This document shows positions 51,698 through 61,123 of a stretch of 64,000 nt of DNA, piece after piece. Below the pieces are notes generated by a model, which did not search any database, had not been told where the DNA came from, and saw nothing but the letters and a program-made list of their open reading frames with translations. Each line of letters begins with the position of its first letter. The first letter of the stretch is position 1. A program made the position numbers and the translations under genes. The DNA comes from Candidatus Rifleibacteriota bacterium (lineage in GTDB: Bacteria > Muiribacteriota > Ozemobacteria > Ozemobacterales > Ozemobacteraceae): NCBI GenBank assembly GCA_015233565.1, contig JADFXM010000021.1, positions 56,381 to 120,380 of the forward strand, written 5' to 3'.

Positions 51698-54468
51698 GTA
51701 AGTCGCGAAGATGGAGAGAATTCTTGAATCTGGCCATAGAAGTAATCCTTCTTATTCTGCTTCCTATTGGGTCTATAGTTCTCGTTACCGATCGTTTCCT
51801 GGCGAAAAGGGAGGAGGAAACCTGGCTTCGTCTGGAACATCGCCTGGAAAGGCACCTCCAGATCGCTTTGTATCGTTCTCAACCAATTGAAGTTCTCGCC
51901 ACTTATTTTCGTAAGGTCTGGAATCGTTTTTCCCATGTAAATTTCTCACCCGAAGCAATAATCAGACTTCCCACTTTTCCTATGCCAGAATTTGACCTCC
52001 GGGTTATCGGGTTCACTCCTAAGGAAGAATCTGCAATTCCATCGTGGAGCGGATCAAGCAATAAGGCCATTCTTCAGAAATTCTGGCATTGCCTTCTTTC
52101 TAACAATTGGCCCATATCAGAACAACGAATGTTCAAGCGCTTGTTTGGTTCCATGTTCAAACCCATAAATCTTCTGAAATCCCAAAAACTTCCCTATGAT
52201 ATCTTTCCCCAAAAAAAACCTGGGAAACTTTTCTGGGATGTCAGTTCGAACCACAGTGGCCTGGTTGTTTTTTCTCCTTCACTCCCGCGAATCTTCTTCC
52301 CCTTGCGGTTTCTCCTTAGTCAGGATCATAGAGAATCTGATGGATTTTGGGCGATATACGACACGCAATTACATCGTTCCTCCACGCATGGAATTCCCTG
52401 GGAATCATGGAAAACAGCTCTGCGGAAGTGCGCCCTCCAGGAACGCAGGACATTTCTAATCGACGGATTCCTGTGTCAAGCGGTCCATCACCCGCAAGGC
52501 CTCTGGATCATGCGTGCATTCCCAGCTTCTTATGCTGCCGGAGACCCGCTTCGCTCTCATGTTTGGTTCATGGGTCTCCTGGGCGTGATATTTATGGGGC
52601 TTCCTCTTACAAAGTCAAACCGCCTGGGTTTTTGGTATTGGTCTCTCCCCAAAAAACTCTTTTTTCTCTTTTCCATTGCCTTCATTACCACCGGAACAAC
52701 CCTTATTCTTCTGAGCTTGGGTAACTTCCGAGAACAGACACAAGTCGCTGAACAGGAATTCCGCGACCAGGCTCTAGCTCGTCTACGTGAAGTGGATCGG
52801 CAATTCCAGGCTTACCAGGAAGTCGTTCTTGATTTTTTCCGAGCACTCCGGGACAATCCAATCATTCGTGAGGGGAATCCACCAAAGATCGCCGACTTGG
52901 TACGCGACCTGTATGAGCGAAAGCAGCTTACTCAATTCGAAATCCGCAAAATTGACTCCAGTCTTATTGCCACTTTCAATGTTTCCCCTGGGAGGTTGAA
53001 AACGACTGAACTCTTTTCCCGCGAGGTTCTGCGCCGGTATCTCGGATCTATCCAACCCTCAAAAGATATGTATCTCGATGCCACTGTCAAGAATATTATG
53101 CAAAGCCCCTTTCTTGGATTCAAGCCTATGTTCGATCGTCCCGATTCCCTCATCCCTCTCTCCGCTGTCGATGAATTCGAGAAAACTTTCTGGTACTGGG
53201 ACGTTTTCCCCTCAACGTCTCAACAACCGGTTTCCTTCATTTCGCTTTCACTCAATCTCAAAGACATGCTTAGCGCCTTTCTGAAGAAGATTCACCTGGG
53301 AACAGTTTTTGTATACGACCATCATCTGCGCGTATGGTCCCAGACAACTCCGCTAGAGAGCTTTTTCAATGCTATCGTAGCCCAAGCACACATTGGTCGG
53401 CGCGTTGCCCATACAACCTTCCGAAAAAACGGGAAGGAGTATCTGGCATCAGCCTACCCAAGCAACTTGATTTATCACTACTGCTATCTCACTCTGACAG
53501 ACCTCGAACCCATTCACCAACACATCGGTGCAATGCAAACATTCATGGGAATCGGAGCCTTTCTTCTAGGTCTGATGGTATGGATATTTTCCCAAGTCCT
53601 TTCTCAAGCCATCCTCAAACCAGTAAAGAAGCTGGTTATAGGTTTGGAAGCTCTGGAAAAAAGAAGGTTTGACTATCGACTTGAATCTCTCGGGACGGAT
53701 GAATTCGGTGAATTGTCGGATATGTTCAACATGATGATGACCGAATTCAAAGACCTGGATGTCGGCCGTGAAATCCAAACCCGTCTCCTTCCCCGGTCGC
53801 TTCCCATTATTCCTGGGTATGAAACTGTCTTCACATACCAAAGTAACAGTGAATTAGGCGGGGATTACGTCGATATCCTTCCACTTTCCGGGGGTCGTTA
53901 TTTGTTTCTTTTGGCAGATGTCACGGGGCACGGAGTCAGTGCTGCACTTGTGACCGCCATGGCGAAGGCTATCGCTTTCACGAGCGCCAAGTCGGACCAC
54001 CAATTACCTGAACTTTTTGCCCGGTTTGACGCACTAATTAAATTGGTAGTCAAGCGAGCCAAAATGATGACTATTGTGGGCGGAATCCTCGATCCATTCT
54101 CTCACTCGATCGAAATCCTGAGCGCCGGGCACCCATTCCCATTCATTCTACGCCGAAACAATGTATTGGAGGAAATTTCATTCAAAAACCCAATGCTGGG
54201 TGCAAAATGGGCAAAATCTTGGACCCCCTGCACCATTTTGCTGGAGCCTGGAGAGACCCTGATGCTATACTCGGATGGGTTGTACGAAGCCTATAATATC
54301 CTTGGAAAACCTTTCGACTTCGATCGAGTCATGAAGACTTTTCAACAGTGCGGGGGAAAAAAACCGAAAATAATCGCCGAAAATATTTTGCTTGCCCAAA
54401 AAAATTTCCTTGGAGGAGTAATGCCCCAAGACGATGTTACGATGTTTTTCTTACAACGAAATCCGTGA
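51694..54468 (+). CDS. Membrane SpoIIE-type (PP2C) phosphatase with HAMP domain
   Basis: 924 residues, a tandem paralogue of the previous gene, overlapping it by ATGA. Same plan: N-terminal TM (LAIEVILLILLPIGSIVLVT), sensor parts separated by TM helices (KLFFLFSIAFITTGTTLILL), a TM at about 610-630, HAMP (LKPVKKLVIGLEALEKRRFD) and a PP2C/SpoIIE domain. Here the metal motifs are complete: GGDYVD with Asp724, LADVTGHGVSAAL, YSDGLYEA and QDDVTMFFL. It is therefore the likely active member of the pair. Its natural substrate may be the STAS protein encoded 346 bp downstream. Confidence 0.88.
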   Translation: MSKSRRWREFLNLAIEVILLILLPIGSIVLVTDRFLAKREEETWLRLEHRLERHLQIALYRSQPIEVLATYFRKVWNRFSHVNFSPEAIIRLPTFPMPEFDLRVIGFTPKEESAIPSWSGSSNKAILQKFWHCLLSNNWPISEQRMFKRLFGSMFKPINLLKSQKLPYDIFPQKKPGKLFWDVSSNHSGLVVFSPSLPRIFFPLRFLLSQDHRESDGFWAIYDTQLHRSSTHGIPWESWKTALRKCALQERRTFLIDGFLCQAVHHPQGLWIMRAFPASYAAGDPLRSHVWFMGLLGVIFMGLPLTKSNRLGFWYWSLPKKLFFLFSIAFITTGTTLILLSLGNFREQTQVAEQEFRDQALARLREVDRQFQAYQEVVLDFFRALRDNPIIREGNPPKIADLVRDLYERKQLTQFEIRKIDSSLIATFNVSPGRLKTTELFSREVLRRYLGSIQPSKDMYLDATVKNIMQSPFLGFKPMFDRPDSLIPLSAVDEFEKTFWYWDVFPSTSQQPVSFISLSLNLKDMLSAFLKKIHLGTVFVYDHHLRVWSQTTPLESFFNAIVAQAHIGRRVAHTTFRKNGKEYLASAYPSNLIYHYCYLTLTDLEPIHQHIGAMQTFMGIGAFLLGLMVWIFSQVLSQAILKPVKKLVIGLEALEKRRFDYRLESLGTDEFGELSDMFNMMMTEFKDLDVGREIQTRLLPRSLPIIPGYETVFTYQSNSELGGDYVDILPLSGGRYLFLLADVTGHGVSAALVTAMAKAIAFTSAKSDHQLPELFARFDALIKLVVKRAKMMTIVGGILDPFSHSIEILSAGHPFPFILRRNNVLEEISFKNPMLGAKWAKSWTPCTILLEPGETLMLYSDGLYEAYNILGKPFDFDRVMKTFQQCGGKKPKIIAENILLAQKNFLGGVMPQDDVTMFFLQRNP

Positions 54469-54814
54469 TGCCCCTCCGGAAAAAGTGCAACAGGCAGGAA
54501 GTCTGAATCATCGAATATCTGCTTGCCGTTAGTCTTTTTCCCATGATCCTTCAGAATTTTAAATAGCTGTGTTGGTTTATTTGCCATAACCGAAACTAAG
54601 TCTCTTTCCCTATCATTTCAAGAAAAGAAATAGTAAAACAAGATACCTGTTTTCTTGGAATGATTGAAATGATAGCTTCAGATTCTCGAAACCGTATATG
54701 AATTGATCATGCATCTCAAAATCTTTCCGAATTCGAAATTTTGATCTTACTTTTTTTGGTTGTTATGGTTTTTCCTAATGTGGTATGATTAACCAGTTTA
54801 CTTGAGGTGATTTC
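54469..54814. other. Intergenic region before the STAS gene
   Basis: 346 bp, no gene. It contains the promoter at 54760-54789. Confidence 0.5.
54760..54789 (+). promoter_or_regulatory. Sigma-70-type promoter of the STAS gene
   Basis: TTGTTA (54760-54765), an 18-base spacer and TATGAT (54784-54789), about 25 bp before the ATG, with GAGGTG as ribosome-binding site. Confidence 0.5.
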
Positions 54815-55168
54815 ATGAGTTTTTTTGCTCTCGATTTGTCACAAAAAGATTGTTTCTCAGTAATATCAGTCAAAGGCTATGTTTCCGCTGATTCTCGAGA
54901 TCCTTTTACTTCCTTGATTGAAGAACTTTTGGGAAAAGGCGTCACAAATATGGTTTTTGATTTTTCCGCGTGTGAACTGATCAATAGCCCTGGTTTAGTC
55001 ATTATTATGGACATAACTTATCGAATTGTGGATGATTTCAATGGAAGGTTAGTTCTAACCGGATTAGATAGCCTAAAAGAAAAGAGTTTGAGGATTATCG
55101 GGGTGTTAGCCCGCGCCCAAATGGCACAAACTGTCGAAGTGGGTCTGGAATTGCTCAAGAAGAAATAG
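54815..55168 (+). CDS. STAS-domain anti-sigma factor antagonist
   Basis: 117 residues, the usual length of SpoIIAA/RsbV-like proteins. The phosphorylation region reads FDFSACELINSPGLVIIMDI; Ser58 sits in the place of the conserved phosphoserine of DSSGL. Such proteins, when dephosphorylated by a SpoIIE-type phosphatase, bind an anti-sigma kinase or another partner and release a sigma factor. The two phosphatases upstream are the natural partners; no anti-sigma kinase (HATPase) is in the window, so the final target is unknown. It may be cotranscribed with the HEAT gene 29 bp downstream. Confidence 0.88.
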   Translation: MSFFALDLSQKDCFSVISVKGYVSADSRDPFTSLIEELLGKGVTNMVFDFSACELINSPGLVIIMDITYRIVDDFNGRLVLTGLDSLKEKSLRIIGVLARAQMAQTVEVGLELLKKK

Positions 55169-55197
55169 TCAGAACCATTTCTGGAGGATAGTAATAT

Positions 55198-57561
55198 TTG
55201 AATCTTTTTTCTGATTTAGAGAAAGATATTTCCTCTCCCATAAAAGCTTATCGCATTGCCGCTCTTGAAAAAATTGCTCGGGATGGTGCTCCGGCTAAGG
55301 TTTTGGCTGCGCTTTTTGCAAGAAGGAAACTGGAAGTTGATTCGGAATGTCAGGATCTGATCCGGCAAGCCATTGAACGACTTGAGGAAAATGCTCTTCC
55401 AGTTGAAAGTCAGACCTTGGCGGAAGGCAATGAAGACATTTTCAAAAGCTTTAAAGCCCTTTCGGACCGGCAAAAGATTCGTTTTTTGACACTGCCCTCC
55501 CCAGAGGTGGTTTCACGTGTCTCCGCAGCTCTGCCAGCGCTAATCAAAGCCGAAAGGAACCCTTTGGTAATCGCCGCATTAGTGCGCCATGCCGGAAAAA
55601 GTGTTGCCAACCATGGGGATCTTTTTTCCGAGTTGCTGTTTTCCCGACATCTGACCATCCAAATTGCCGCGCTGGAAACTATGGTAAAAGCAAATCCTCA
55701 AGCTTTGACACAGTTTCTTCCCAAACTATTGGTCTCCACAGATCCGAAAGTCAGAGGCTTGGCAATTCAGGCTCTGGCGACAATCGATACTCAGGAAGCC
55801 CTGGAACATCTCGATTGGCTGTTTTCCGACTCGGACAAAAATTTCCGTTTTTGCGGTTTGCAAAACTGCCTTTTTTTACCATTCGAAAAGGTTAAACCGG
55901 TCCTTTTGAAGTTTTTGGCAATTGAACCGGATCTTGAGCTATTGGAAACTGCCGTGACATTGTTTGAAAGCAACCCCGACCCGGAGATTCCATTCCGCTT
56001 GTGGGAGTATGCTGAAACTTCGACCGGGAAACGTACTGAAATCCTGGAAAAAGCCGCCAACGGCGCATGTCGAGCGCTTGAAAAATCCGGAATTCTTGAA
56101 GAAGGATATTCCAAATATCAGGATGAATTAAAGGCTTGGCTTCGAAAAAGATTGGCTTTGAGGAAAGCCCGGGGATTCATGGGACGCTGGCTCGATCTTC
56201 ATTCAGTTAAAGAATGGGAACTGGAAATGGTTCAGATAATTTCCCAAAATGACCTGGAATTAAAGATGGCTTTTCAGGATATTCTTGCACAGGGAATCGT
56301 TCCAACCCTCAAAGAAAAAATCCGTCAAATGCTGGACACATGGGAAAAGCAGTCCCCAGGCTCCTTGCCGCCGGAAAACCTCCTTTTTGAAGACCTTTCT
56401 TTGGAACATAAAAAACGCCGGATGGCAGCCTGGAAAATATCAGACAAAGCCATTGCCGAACCTCACTTGAAGAGTGCTTTGCTTGACTCTAAAACTCCTC
56501 TCGATTTTCTAATCCTTTCTTTGCGCACAATACTTCGCCTGGAACTACCGGGTTTTGTTGAACTGGCTCAACGTTTTTTAAACCATACTGAACCTGACTT
56601 GGTTTCGGCCAGTCTTGAGTATCTTGGTAAATTTTCCCCGGATATGCTTTTTCATCAAATTGGACATTTTCTCAAATCTCCATCATTACGGGTGAAGTCA
56701 GCTGCCCTGAAAATTATGCAAAGGTTCGATCAACAGCAAGCGCTTTCTTTGTTAAAAGCGATGCTTTGCTCGAATAAACCCAGCCAACAATTATCTGCAT
56801 TAGCTTGCCTTTTTCACTTTGATTTTCCGGCAGTAAGGAAAATTTTGGAAGAATTCCTGATCTTCAATGAAACCCATGGCAACAAAATGACCAGGGAAAA
56901 TCGAAAAATCGGCATTAGTCTCTTTCAGGCCAACCCCGACCTGGATGGTTTATATTCGTTATTTGTTCTGGAAAAAAGTCTTTCCGAAGATGTTTCTCAA
57001 GAATTTTACGAGGTTCGCCAGTCCAACCTGGAAGTTCTGATTTCCATGGGAATCATTTCCAAAGCATCGAGCCAAAACCTTGAAGAACAATGGAAAAAGG
57101 AATTTTCCGCAAACCAGGAAAAAAACCACCGGCATCCCGCTCCCTATTCAATTAAAATCCTTGGCCCAAAGGTTGAATCCGAATGGCAATCTGTGATAAA
57201 GGAAACTCTGCAAAGTTTTTTTTCACCGCTTTACGGAGGTATTGTTTTTTGTCTATTTTTGTTTTGGATTCTTTTTTCATTTGGAATTGAAAAAAAACCA
57301 CCCCATTCAAAAGCTGGCCCGCTCGTAACTCAAAGCTTTACTATTACGGGAATGCTGATGGAGATAACTCCAGAAATGCGATCAGTGGTGGTTAAATGTT
57401 CTGACAGAGAAGAATATCAATTTCAGGTAGAACCCTCTTTGATTCCCCAACTTCGACCGGGGCAAACTGTTTCCGCGAAAATTAAACCGTATCGGAAAAA
57501 CACCGATGGAACGATCGTGGCTGAAGCCTTATCTTTCACCCCCACCAATTCAGGACCGTAA
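55198..57561 (+). CDS. HEAT-repeat protein with C-terminal TM and small OB-like domain
   Basis: 787 residues starting at a TTG; GGAGG lies about 10 bases upstream, which decides the start. Residues about 1-660 are HEAT-like helical repeats (LLVSTDPKVRGLAIQALATI; SPSLRVKSAALKIMQRFDQQ). One TM follows (GGIVFCLFLFWILFSFGIE, about 680-700), then a C-terminal domain of about 75 residues of OB-like character (FTITGMLMEITPEMRSVVVK). With no signal peptide, the repeats should be cytoplasmic and the small domain outside. It lies between the STAS gene and an ECF sigma gene, and upstream of a PilX-PilV-PilW cluster, as with the HEAT gene at 34205. Confidence 0.82.
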   Translation: MNLFSDLEKDISSPIKAYRIAALEKIARDGAPAKVLAALFARRKLEVDSECQDLIRQAIERLEENALPVESQTLAEGNEDIFKSFKALSDRQKIRFLTLPSPEVVSRVSAALPALIKAERNPLVIAALVRHAGKSVANHGDLFSELLFSRHLTIQIAALETMVKANPQALTQFLPKLLVSTDPKVRGLAIQALATIDTQEALEHLDWLFSDSDKNFRFCGLQNCLFLPFEKVKPVLLKFLAIEPDLELLETAVTLFESNPDPEIPFRLWEYAETSTGKRTEILEKAANGACRALEKSGILEEGYSKYQDELKAWLRKRLALRKARGFMGRWLDLHSVKEWELEMVQIISQNDLELKMAFQDILAQGIVPTLKEKIRQMLDTWEKQSPGSLPPENLLFEDLSLEHKKRRMAAWKISDKAIAEPHLKSALLDSKTPLDFLILSLRTILRLELPGFVELAQRFLNHTEPDLVSASLEYLGKFSPDMLFHQIGHFLKSPSLRVKSAALKIMQRFDQQQALSLLKAMLCSNKPSQQLSALACLFHFDFPAVRKILEEFLIFNETHGNKMTRENRKIGISLFQANPDLDGLYSLFVLEKSLSEDVSQEFYEVRQSNLEVLISMGIISKASSQNLEEQWKKEFSANQEKNHRHPAPYSIKILGPKVESEWQSVIKETLQSFFSPLYGGIVFCLFLFWILFSFGIEKKPPHSKAGPLVTQSFTITGMLMEITPEMRSVVVKCSDREEYQFQVEPSLIPQLRPGQTVSAKIKPYRKNTDGTIVAEALSFTPTNSGP

Positions 57562-57568
57562 TTTTTCT

Positions 57569-57602
57569 TGTAACGAAATCCTTGTTTGCCAGGTAAGATA
57601 TT
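57569..57602 (+). promoter_or_regulatory. ECF-type promoter of the sigma factor operon, likely autoregulated
   Basis: TGTAACG (57569-57575), 16 bases, GGTAAGATATT (57592-57602), in the short gap between the HEAT gene stop and the sigma start. The identical elements and spacing occur at 62445-62478. The AAC-containing upstream element fits the general ECF -35 form (TGTAAC or TGAAAC in the Bacillus SigX/SigW group). Confidence 0.65.
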
Positions 57603-57617
57603 TTATGGAGATTGAGA

Positions 57618-58160
57618 GTGTTCATTATTTTTTCCCAGCCGGAAATTGAACTGGTAAAAATGGTGAAGGGGGGCCATAAGGCAAGTTTTAATGCTCTTGT
57701 GCGCCAAACCATACCTGGATTGATTGGATTTTTCAAATATTTAGGAGTGCCGTTTCAACAAATGGACGACCTTGTACAAGAAACCTATTTGCGAGCTTAC
57801 CAGAGTTTGAATGGTTTTGACACCTCAAAATCCTTCTTTTCCTGGTTGTCGACTATTGGACGCCATGTCCTCATCGATCAAAAGAAAAAAACCGATCGTT
57901 TTCATTTCATCCCTGAAAATGTTTTACCGGAACCCACATTCGAAGGGGAAGAACAAGTTGAAAAACGGCAGATGATTCGAGATCTTCTTAAAAATCTCTC
58001 TGATGAAGCACGTTTTTTGATAGAACTGCGAATCTTTCAAGAACTTCCCTTCTCAGAAATTGCTCAAATTACAGGGGAAGCAGAAGGGTCTTTGAGAGTT
58101 CGTTTTCATAGAATTTTAGAGAATCTTCGAGGTCTGGCAAAAAAGGGGGACAGCATATGA
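57618..58160 (+). CDS. ECF RNA polymerase sigma factor
   Basis: About 180 residues from a GTG at 57618; GGAG (57607-57610) lies upstream, and the product then keeps the typical start EIELVKMVKGGHKASFNALV. Region 2 includes DDLVQETYLRAYQSLNGFD and FFSWLSTIGRHVLIDQKKK; region 4 includes LSDEARFLIELRIFQELPFS with EIAQITGEAEGSLRVRFHR. It directs RNA polymerase to a small set of promoters, probably including its own. Overlaps the anti-sigma gene by 4 bp. Its cluster continues into pilin-like genes. Confidence 0.93.
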   Translation: MFIIFSQPEIELVKMVKGGHKASFNALVRQTIPGLIGFFKYLGVPFQQMDDLVQETYLRAYQSLNGFDTSKSFFSWLSTIGRHVLIDQKKKTDRFHFIPENVLPEPTFEGEEQVEKRQMIRDLLKNLSDEARFLIELRIFQELPFSEIAQITGEAEGSLRVRFHRILENLRGLAKKGDSI

Positions 58161-58648
58161 AACCAGCTAAACCCTGTGAAGTATTTCTCGACGAGATAAC
58201 CCGGAAAAGCGACATCTCTTCAGAAGAAATGAAGCTGCATTTTGAACAGTGCCCGAATTGCCGGGAGATCCGTTCCTCGATCGAAACTCTGCGTGAGTTA
58301 CCCTCGGTTTTTCCCGATTCTTTGGTAAATCATTTTGAGAAAAAGGCTCTCCAAGGTTTAGAGGGAGCTTCGGTTCCCGCTTCCCCCAAAAGCCCATCTC
58401 TGCCGGCTATTCTTGGTGGAATCGTGCTGATTGGAAGCGTATTTGGATTCTTGACTTTCTTTCAGGATTCTGGACAGAAAAGATCTCCAGTCCCTTTAAC
58501 GGAATTGAGAATCCAGGAAAACATTGGTTCTTCCTCGCGTTTCCTTTCATCTGCAAGTAATACCAGATCAATTGGTCAGCAGACTTCCCCAAAAATCACT
58601 ATTGAAGGTTCAATCCCCTCCTCGGAAAATGAGAATGCCAAACCTTAA
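58157..58648 (+). CDS. Zinc-finger anti-sigma factor, membrane-anchored
   Basis: 163 residues. The N-terminal domain carries the ZAS-type motif H-x3-C-x2-C (HFEQCPNC: His28, Cys32, Cys35). One TM helix (LPAILGGIVLIGSVFGFLTF, about 83-103) and a short Ser-rich outer tail follow. It should hold the sigma factor encoded just upstream at the membrane until released. The start overlaps the sigma stop (ATGA). The last 20 bases overlap the PilX-like gene, tying the regulator pair to the pilin-like cluster. Confidence 0.9.
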   Translation: MKPAKPCEVFLDEITRKSDISSEEMKLHFEQCPNCREIRSSIETLRELPSVFPDSLVNHFEKKALQGLEGASVPASPKSPSLPAILGGIVLIGSVFGFLTFFQDSGQKRSPVPLTELRIQENIGSSSRFLSSASNTRSIGQQTSPKITIEGSIPSSENENAKP

Positions 58649-60665
58649 CCTGAAAAGTTCTCGTCTTCCCATCAGGCAGCAAAAATGGGGCAGTTCCCTT
58701 TTACTTGTGCTTTTTATCCTCGTATTTTTATCTCTTTTGATTTCCCAGTATCTTCTAACAACTCGTACAGGACAAAGCACGTCATTTCATTTTGAACAAA
58801 GCGATAAACTTCGACTTATCGCCGAATCAGCCTCTGACGAAATGATACAGGAGTTAGCTGTAAAATGTTGCGATTTCCGATCACCTGCCGGCCAGTGGCT
58901 GATGAAGCATGTAATAGGTGAAACATTCCCTTTGAATGTATCCGTAACTGAGAAAGAATTGAATGGGAGTGTTCGCGGAGATTTTATTTCAAAAATCACC
59001 GGAGAAGCAAAGATTTTTGATTTTCGAGGTTTTGATCAGGACAAAAATTCGTATTACAAAGGCGAAGGAGTTGGGAGGATCCTGCTTACAACCCTGGTTT
59101 CCAGGAATACTGGTTCGCAAAATGAATCACGATTTTGTCGACTTGTCAGGATCCATGATTTCAAGATTTCTTCAGCGATTTCTGCCAGAAACAATTTTGA
59201 ACCGAGGAAGGGATATGTTCACAACTTCCTACTGGATTATGTTTTTTTCCTGAAGGATGGCATCAAAAACTTTTGGGAAAATGGTGAAGGGTTGTTGAAC
59301 CCGGGGTTGCCCAAAATTCTAATTAATCAGGAAAAGATTTCTTCATCTGACAAACTTGGAAAAGTATTCCTGGGTAATCCAACCGGGGTGGCTGGTCAAG
59401 ATTATGTGTTCTTGAATATTCCTCCGGAATTTGCCGAAATTCTCCCCAAAATCTCCAGTAATTTGCCAAACAAATCAGGAAAACGGGTGATTGATTCAGC
59501 AGATTGTTTAAAATTGATACCGGAACTTGCAAAATTGAACGTTGGCGGAATCCTTGATAAACTGAAAGGGGTGTTCGAATATTCCTTTGAACCAATTGCG
59601 GACCAATACTCTGACGCTGATGGCAAGAAAAAGTCGGAGACTGTTAAAATTTTGAAAAATGTGTCAAAAAATTCGGTTGAGTCGAACACAAATCCCGGAA
59701 CCCCGATCCTATCCTTCGATCCAAATCTAGCAGCGAAGCCTGAGAGAGCTTTATCTATTCTTGAAGGTCCCATTCGACAACGATTTCTTTGTTTTGTCCA
59801 TTTCTACCTCGACATGTCGGAAGTGGATCCACGTTTGGCCAGCGAAATGGAAAAACGGGAAGATTTCAAGATTCCCTGCACACCTCCGGATCCCTCACAG
59901 CAAACTGAACCTGAAGTAAAACGCTTTCTCGAAAACTTGCAGGAATTTGCGCAAGAGAGAAGTCGACCCCAGGAATTGAACCCCTTTATTTCCCATTTTG
60001 AAACAGGCTTTCTTTATCAGGGCGAAGAAGGGGAAAACCAATTTCTGAATCCTCCGACCTTTCCGTTACCACAATTCTTCGATTACCAAAACCATCGTGT
60101 TGACTTTCAGCCGGGTGCCACCCATCCACCGCGGTCTTTTCCGTATAATCACATCAACCTCCTAACACGCCGCCACTGGAATGTACAAGCCCTGGAATCC
60201 CAGGGAATTTTTGATCGAGCGAATGGAATCCTGAACCTCCATGGAATTGATGAGGTTTGGGAACCTTTGGTCCTTGGTGAGGACGGAGGAAAACCCCTCA
60301 TCATCAGGGGGCAAGGCGTATTGATCGCCAATGGAAGTATTACTCTTCGTTCTGGCCTGAAAAAGGAGAACCCGGGGGATTTCTGCGTTTTGTTTGCTAA
60401 AAAAGATTCACTGATCATCGCGACTGATCAGAGAATCGAAGGAGCGCTGCTTGCACTGGGTTTGCCTGGAAAGGGAATTATAGTGCAAAAGGGAACGGGG
60501 CACTTCGATATTTTTGGACTCATAGCAGCAGACTCTCTCCGGTTTGAAGAACCCGATTCCCATGAATCTTCTATTTCCTACGACCCGATCTTCAAATCAC
60601 AGAACGATCAATTCTGGATCAATATTTCCCCAAAAATCTACTTCCAAAGAATGGTTGAAGGATAA
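58629..60665 (+). CDS. Large PilX-like pilus-associated protein (second cluster)
   Basis: About 678 residues from the ATG at 58629. The N terminus has a polar leader, then the hydrophobic helix SSLLLVLFILVFLSLLISQY and the PilX-type follow-on SDKLRLIAESASDEMIQELA. The rest is beta-rich, ending with a likely beta-helix part (IIRGQGVLIANGSITLRSGL). Organisation and size recall the PilX-like protein at 31902-34076, although the sequences are clearly diverged. It overlaps the anti-sigma gene by 20 bp and is followed at 2 bp by the PilV-like gene. Confidence 0.75.
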   Translation: MRMPNLNLKSSRLPIRQQKWGSSLLLVLFILVFLSLLISQYLLTTRTGQSTSFHFEQSDKLRLIAESASDEMIQELAVKCCDFRSPAGQWLMKHVIGETFPLNVSVTEKELNGSVRGDFISKITGEAKIFDFRGFDQDKNSYYKGEGVGRILLTTLVSRNTGSQNESRFCRLVRIHDFKISSAISARNNFEPRKGYVHNFLLDYVFFLKDGIKNFWENGEGLLNPGLPKILINQEKISSSDKLGKVFLGNPTGVAGQDYVFLNIPPEFAEILPKISSNLPNKSGKRVIDSADCLKLIPELAKLNVGGILDKLKGVFEYSFEPIADQYSDADGKKKSETVKILKNVSKNSVESNTNPGTPILSFDPNLAAKPERALSILEGPIRQRFLCFVHFYLDMSEVDPRLASEMEKREDFKIPCTPPDPSQQTEPEVKRFLENLQEFAQERSRPQELNPFISHFETGFLYQGEEGENQFLNPPTFPLPQFFDYQNHRVDFQPGATHPPRSFPYNHINLLTRRHWNVQALESQGIFDRANGILNLHGIDEVWEPLVLGEDGGKPLIIRGQGVLIANGSITLRSGLKKENPGDFCVLFAKKDSLIIATDQRIEGALLALGLPGKGIIVQKGTGHFDIFGLIAADSLRFEEPDSHESSISYDPIFKSQNDQFWINISPKIYFQRMVEG

Positions 60666-60667
60666 TT

Positions 60668-61123
60668 ATGAATCGCTGGGGAATGTCTCTCATTGAAGTT
60701 TTGGTGGCATTATTCATAATGGCAGGGGCTTTGGGGCAAATAGTCTGGACCTTGAGCTATGCAAACCGAAGCACCATGGACATCTATTACAAAAATCTCG
60801 CCCTTGCCCTTGCCCGAGAGCCTCTGGAAATTTTCAAAGGAAAAGGATTCACATGGACAAAAGAATACGCTCGCCATCCGTGTATCCCATGGTTCCCCTT
60901 GGAGCCTTACAAAGTTAAACAGGAAAAAAACTGGGTTGATTATCCCAGCGCGGTTGAAGATTTTTACCGCGACATTTCCATCAAGGAGGGAAAAATCGGA
61001 AGCAGGGGTTATCTGAAGATCGAGGTCCAGGTTTTTCCCTCCCTTGGTGGGAAAGCAATGGCCTTTTTTTCACGAAAAGAAGGTGTTTCCCTGGAAACTC
61101 TTTTATTTGAGGAAGTTCCATGA
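60668..61123 (+). CDS. PilV/GspI-like minor prepilin (second cluster)
   Basis: 151 residues. Very short leader MNRWG, cleavage, then MSLIEVLVALFIMAGALGQI with Glu at +5. The body is a compact beta domain (AVEDFYRDISIKEGKIGSRG). It starts 2 bp after the PilX-like gene and overlaps the PilW-like gene by 4 bp. Confidence 0.82.
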   Translation: MNRWGMSLIEVLVALFIMAGALGQIVWTLSYANRSTMDIYYKNLALALAREPLEIFKGKGFTWTKEYARHPCIPWFPLEPYKVKQEKNWVDYPSAVEDFYRDISIKEGKIGSRGYLKIEVQVFPSLGGKAMAFFSRKEGVSLETLLFEEVP

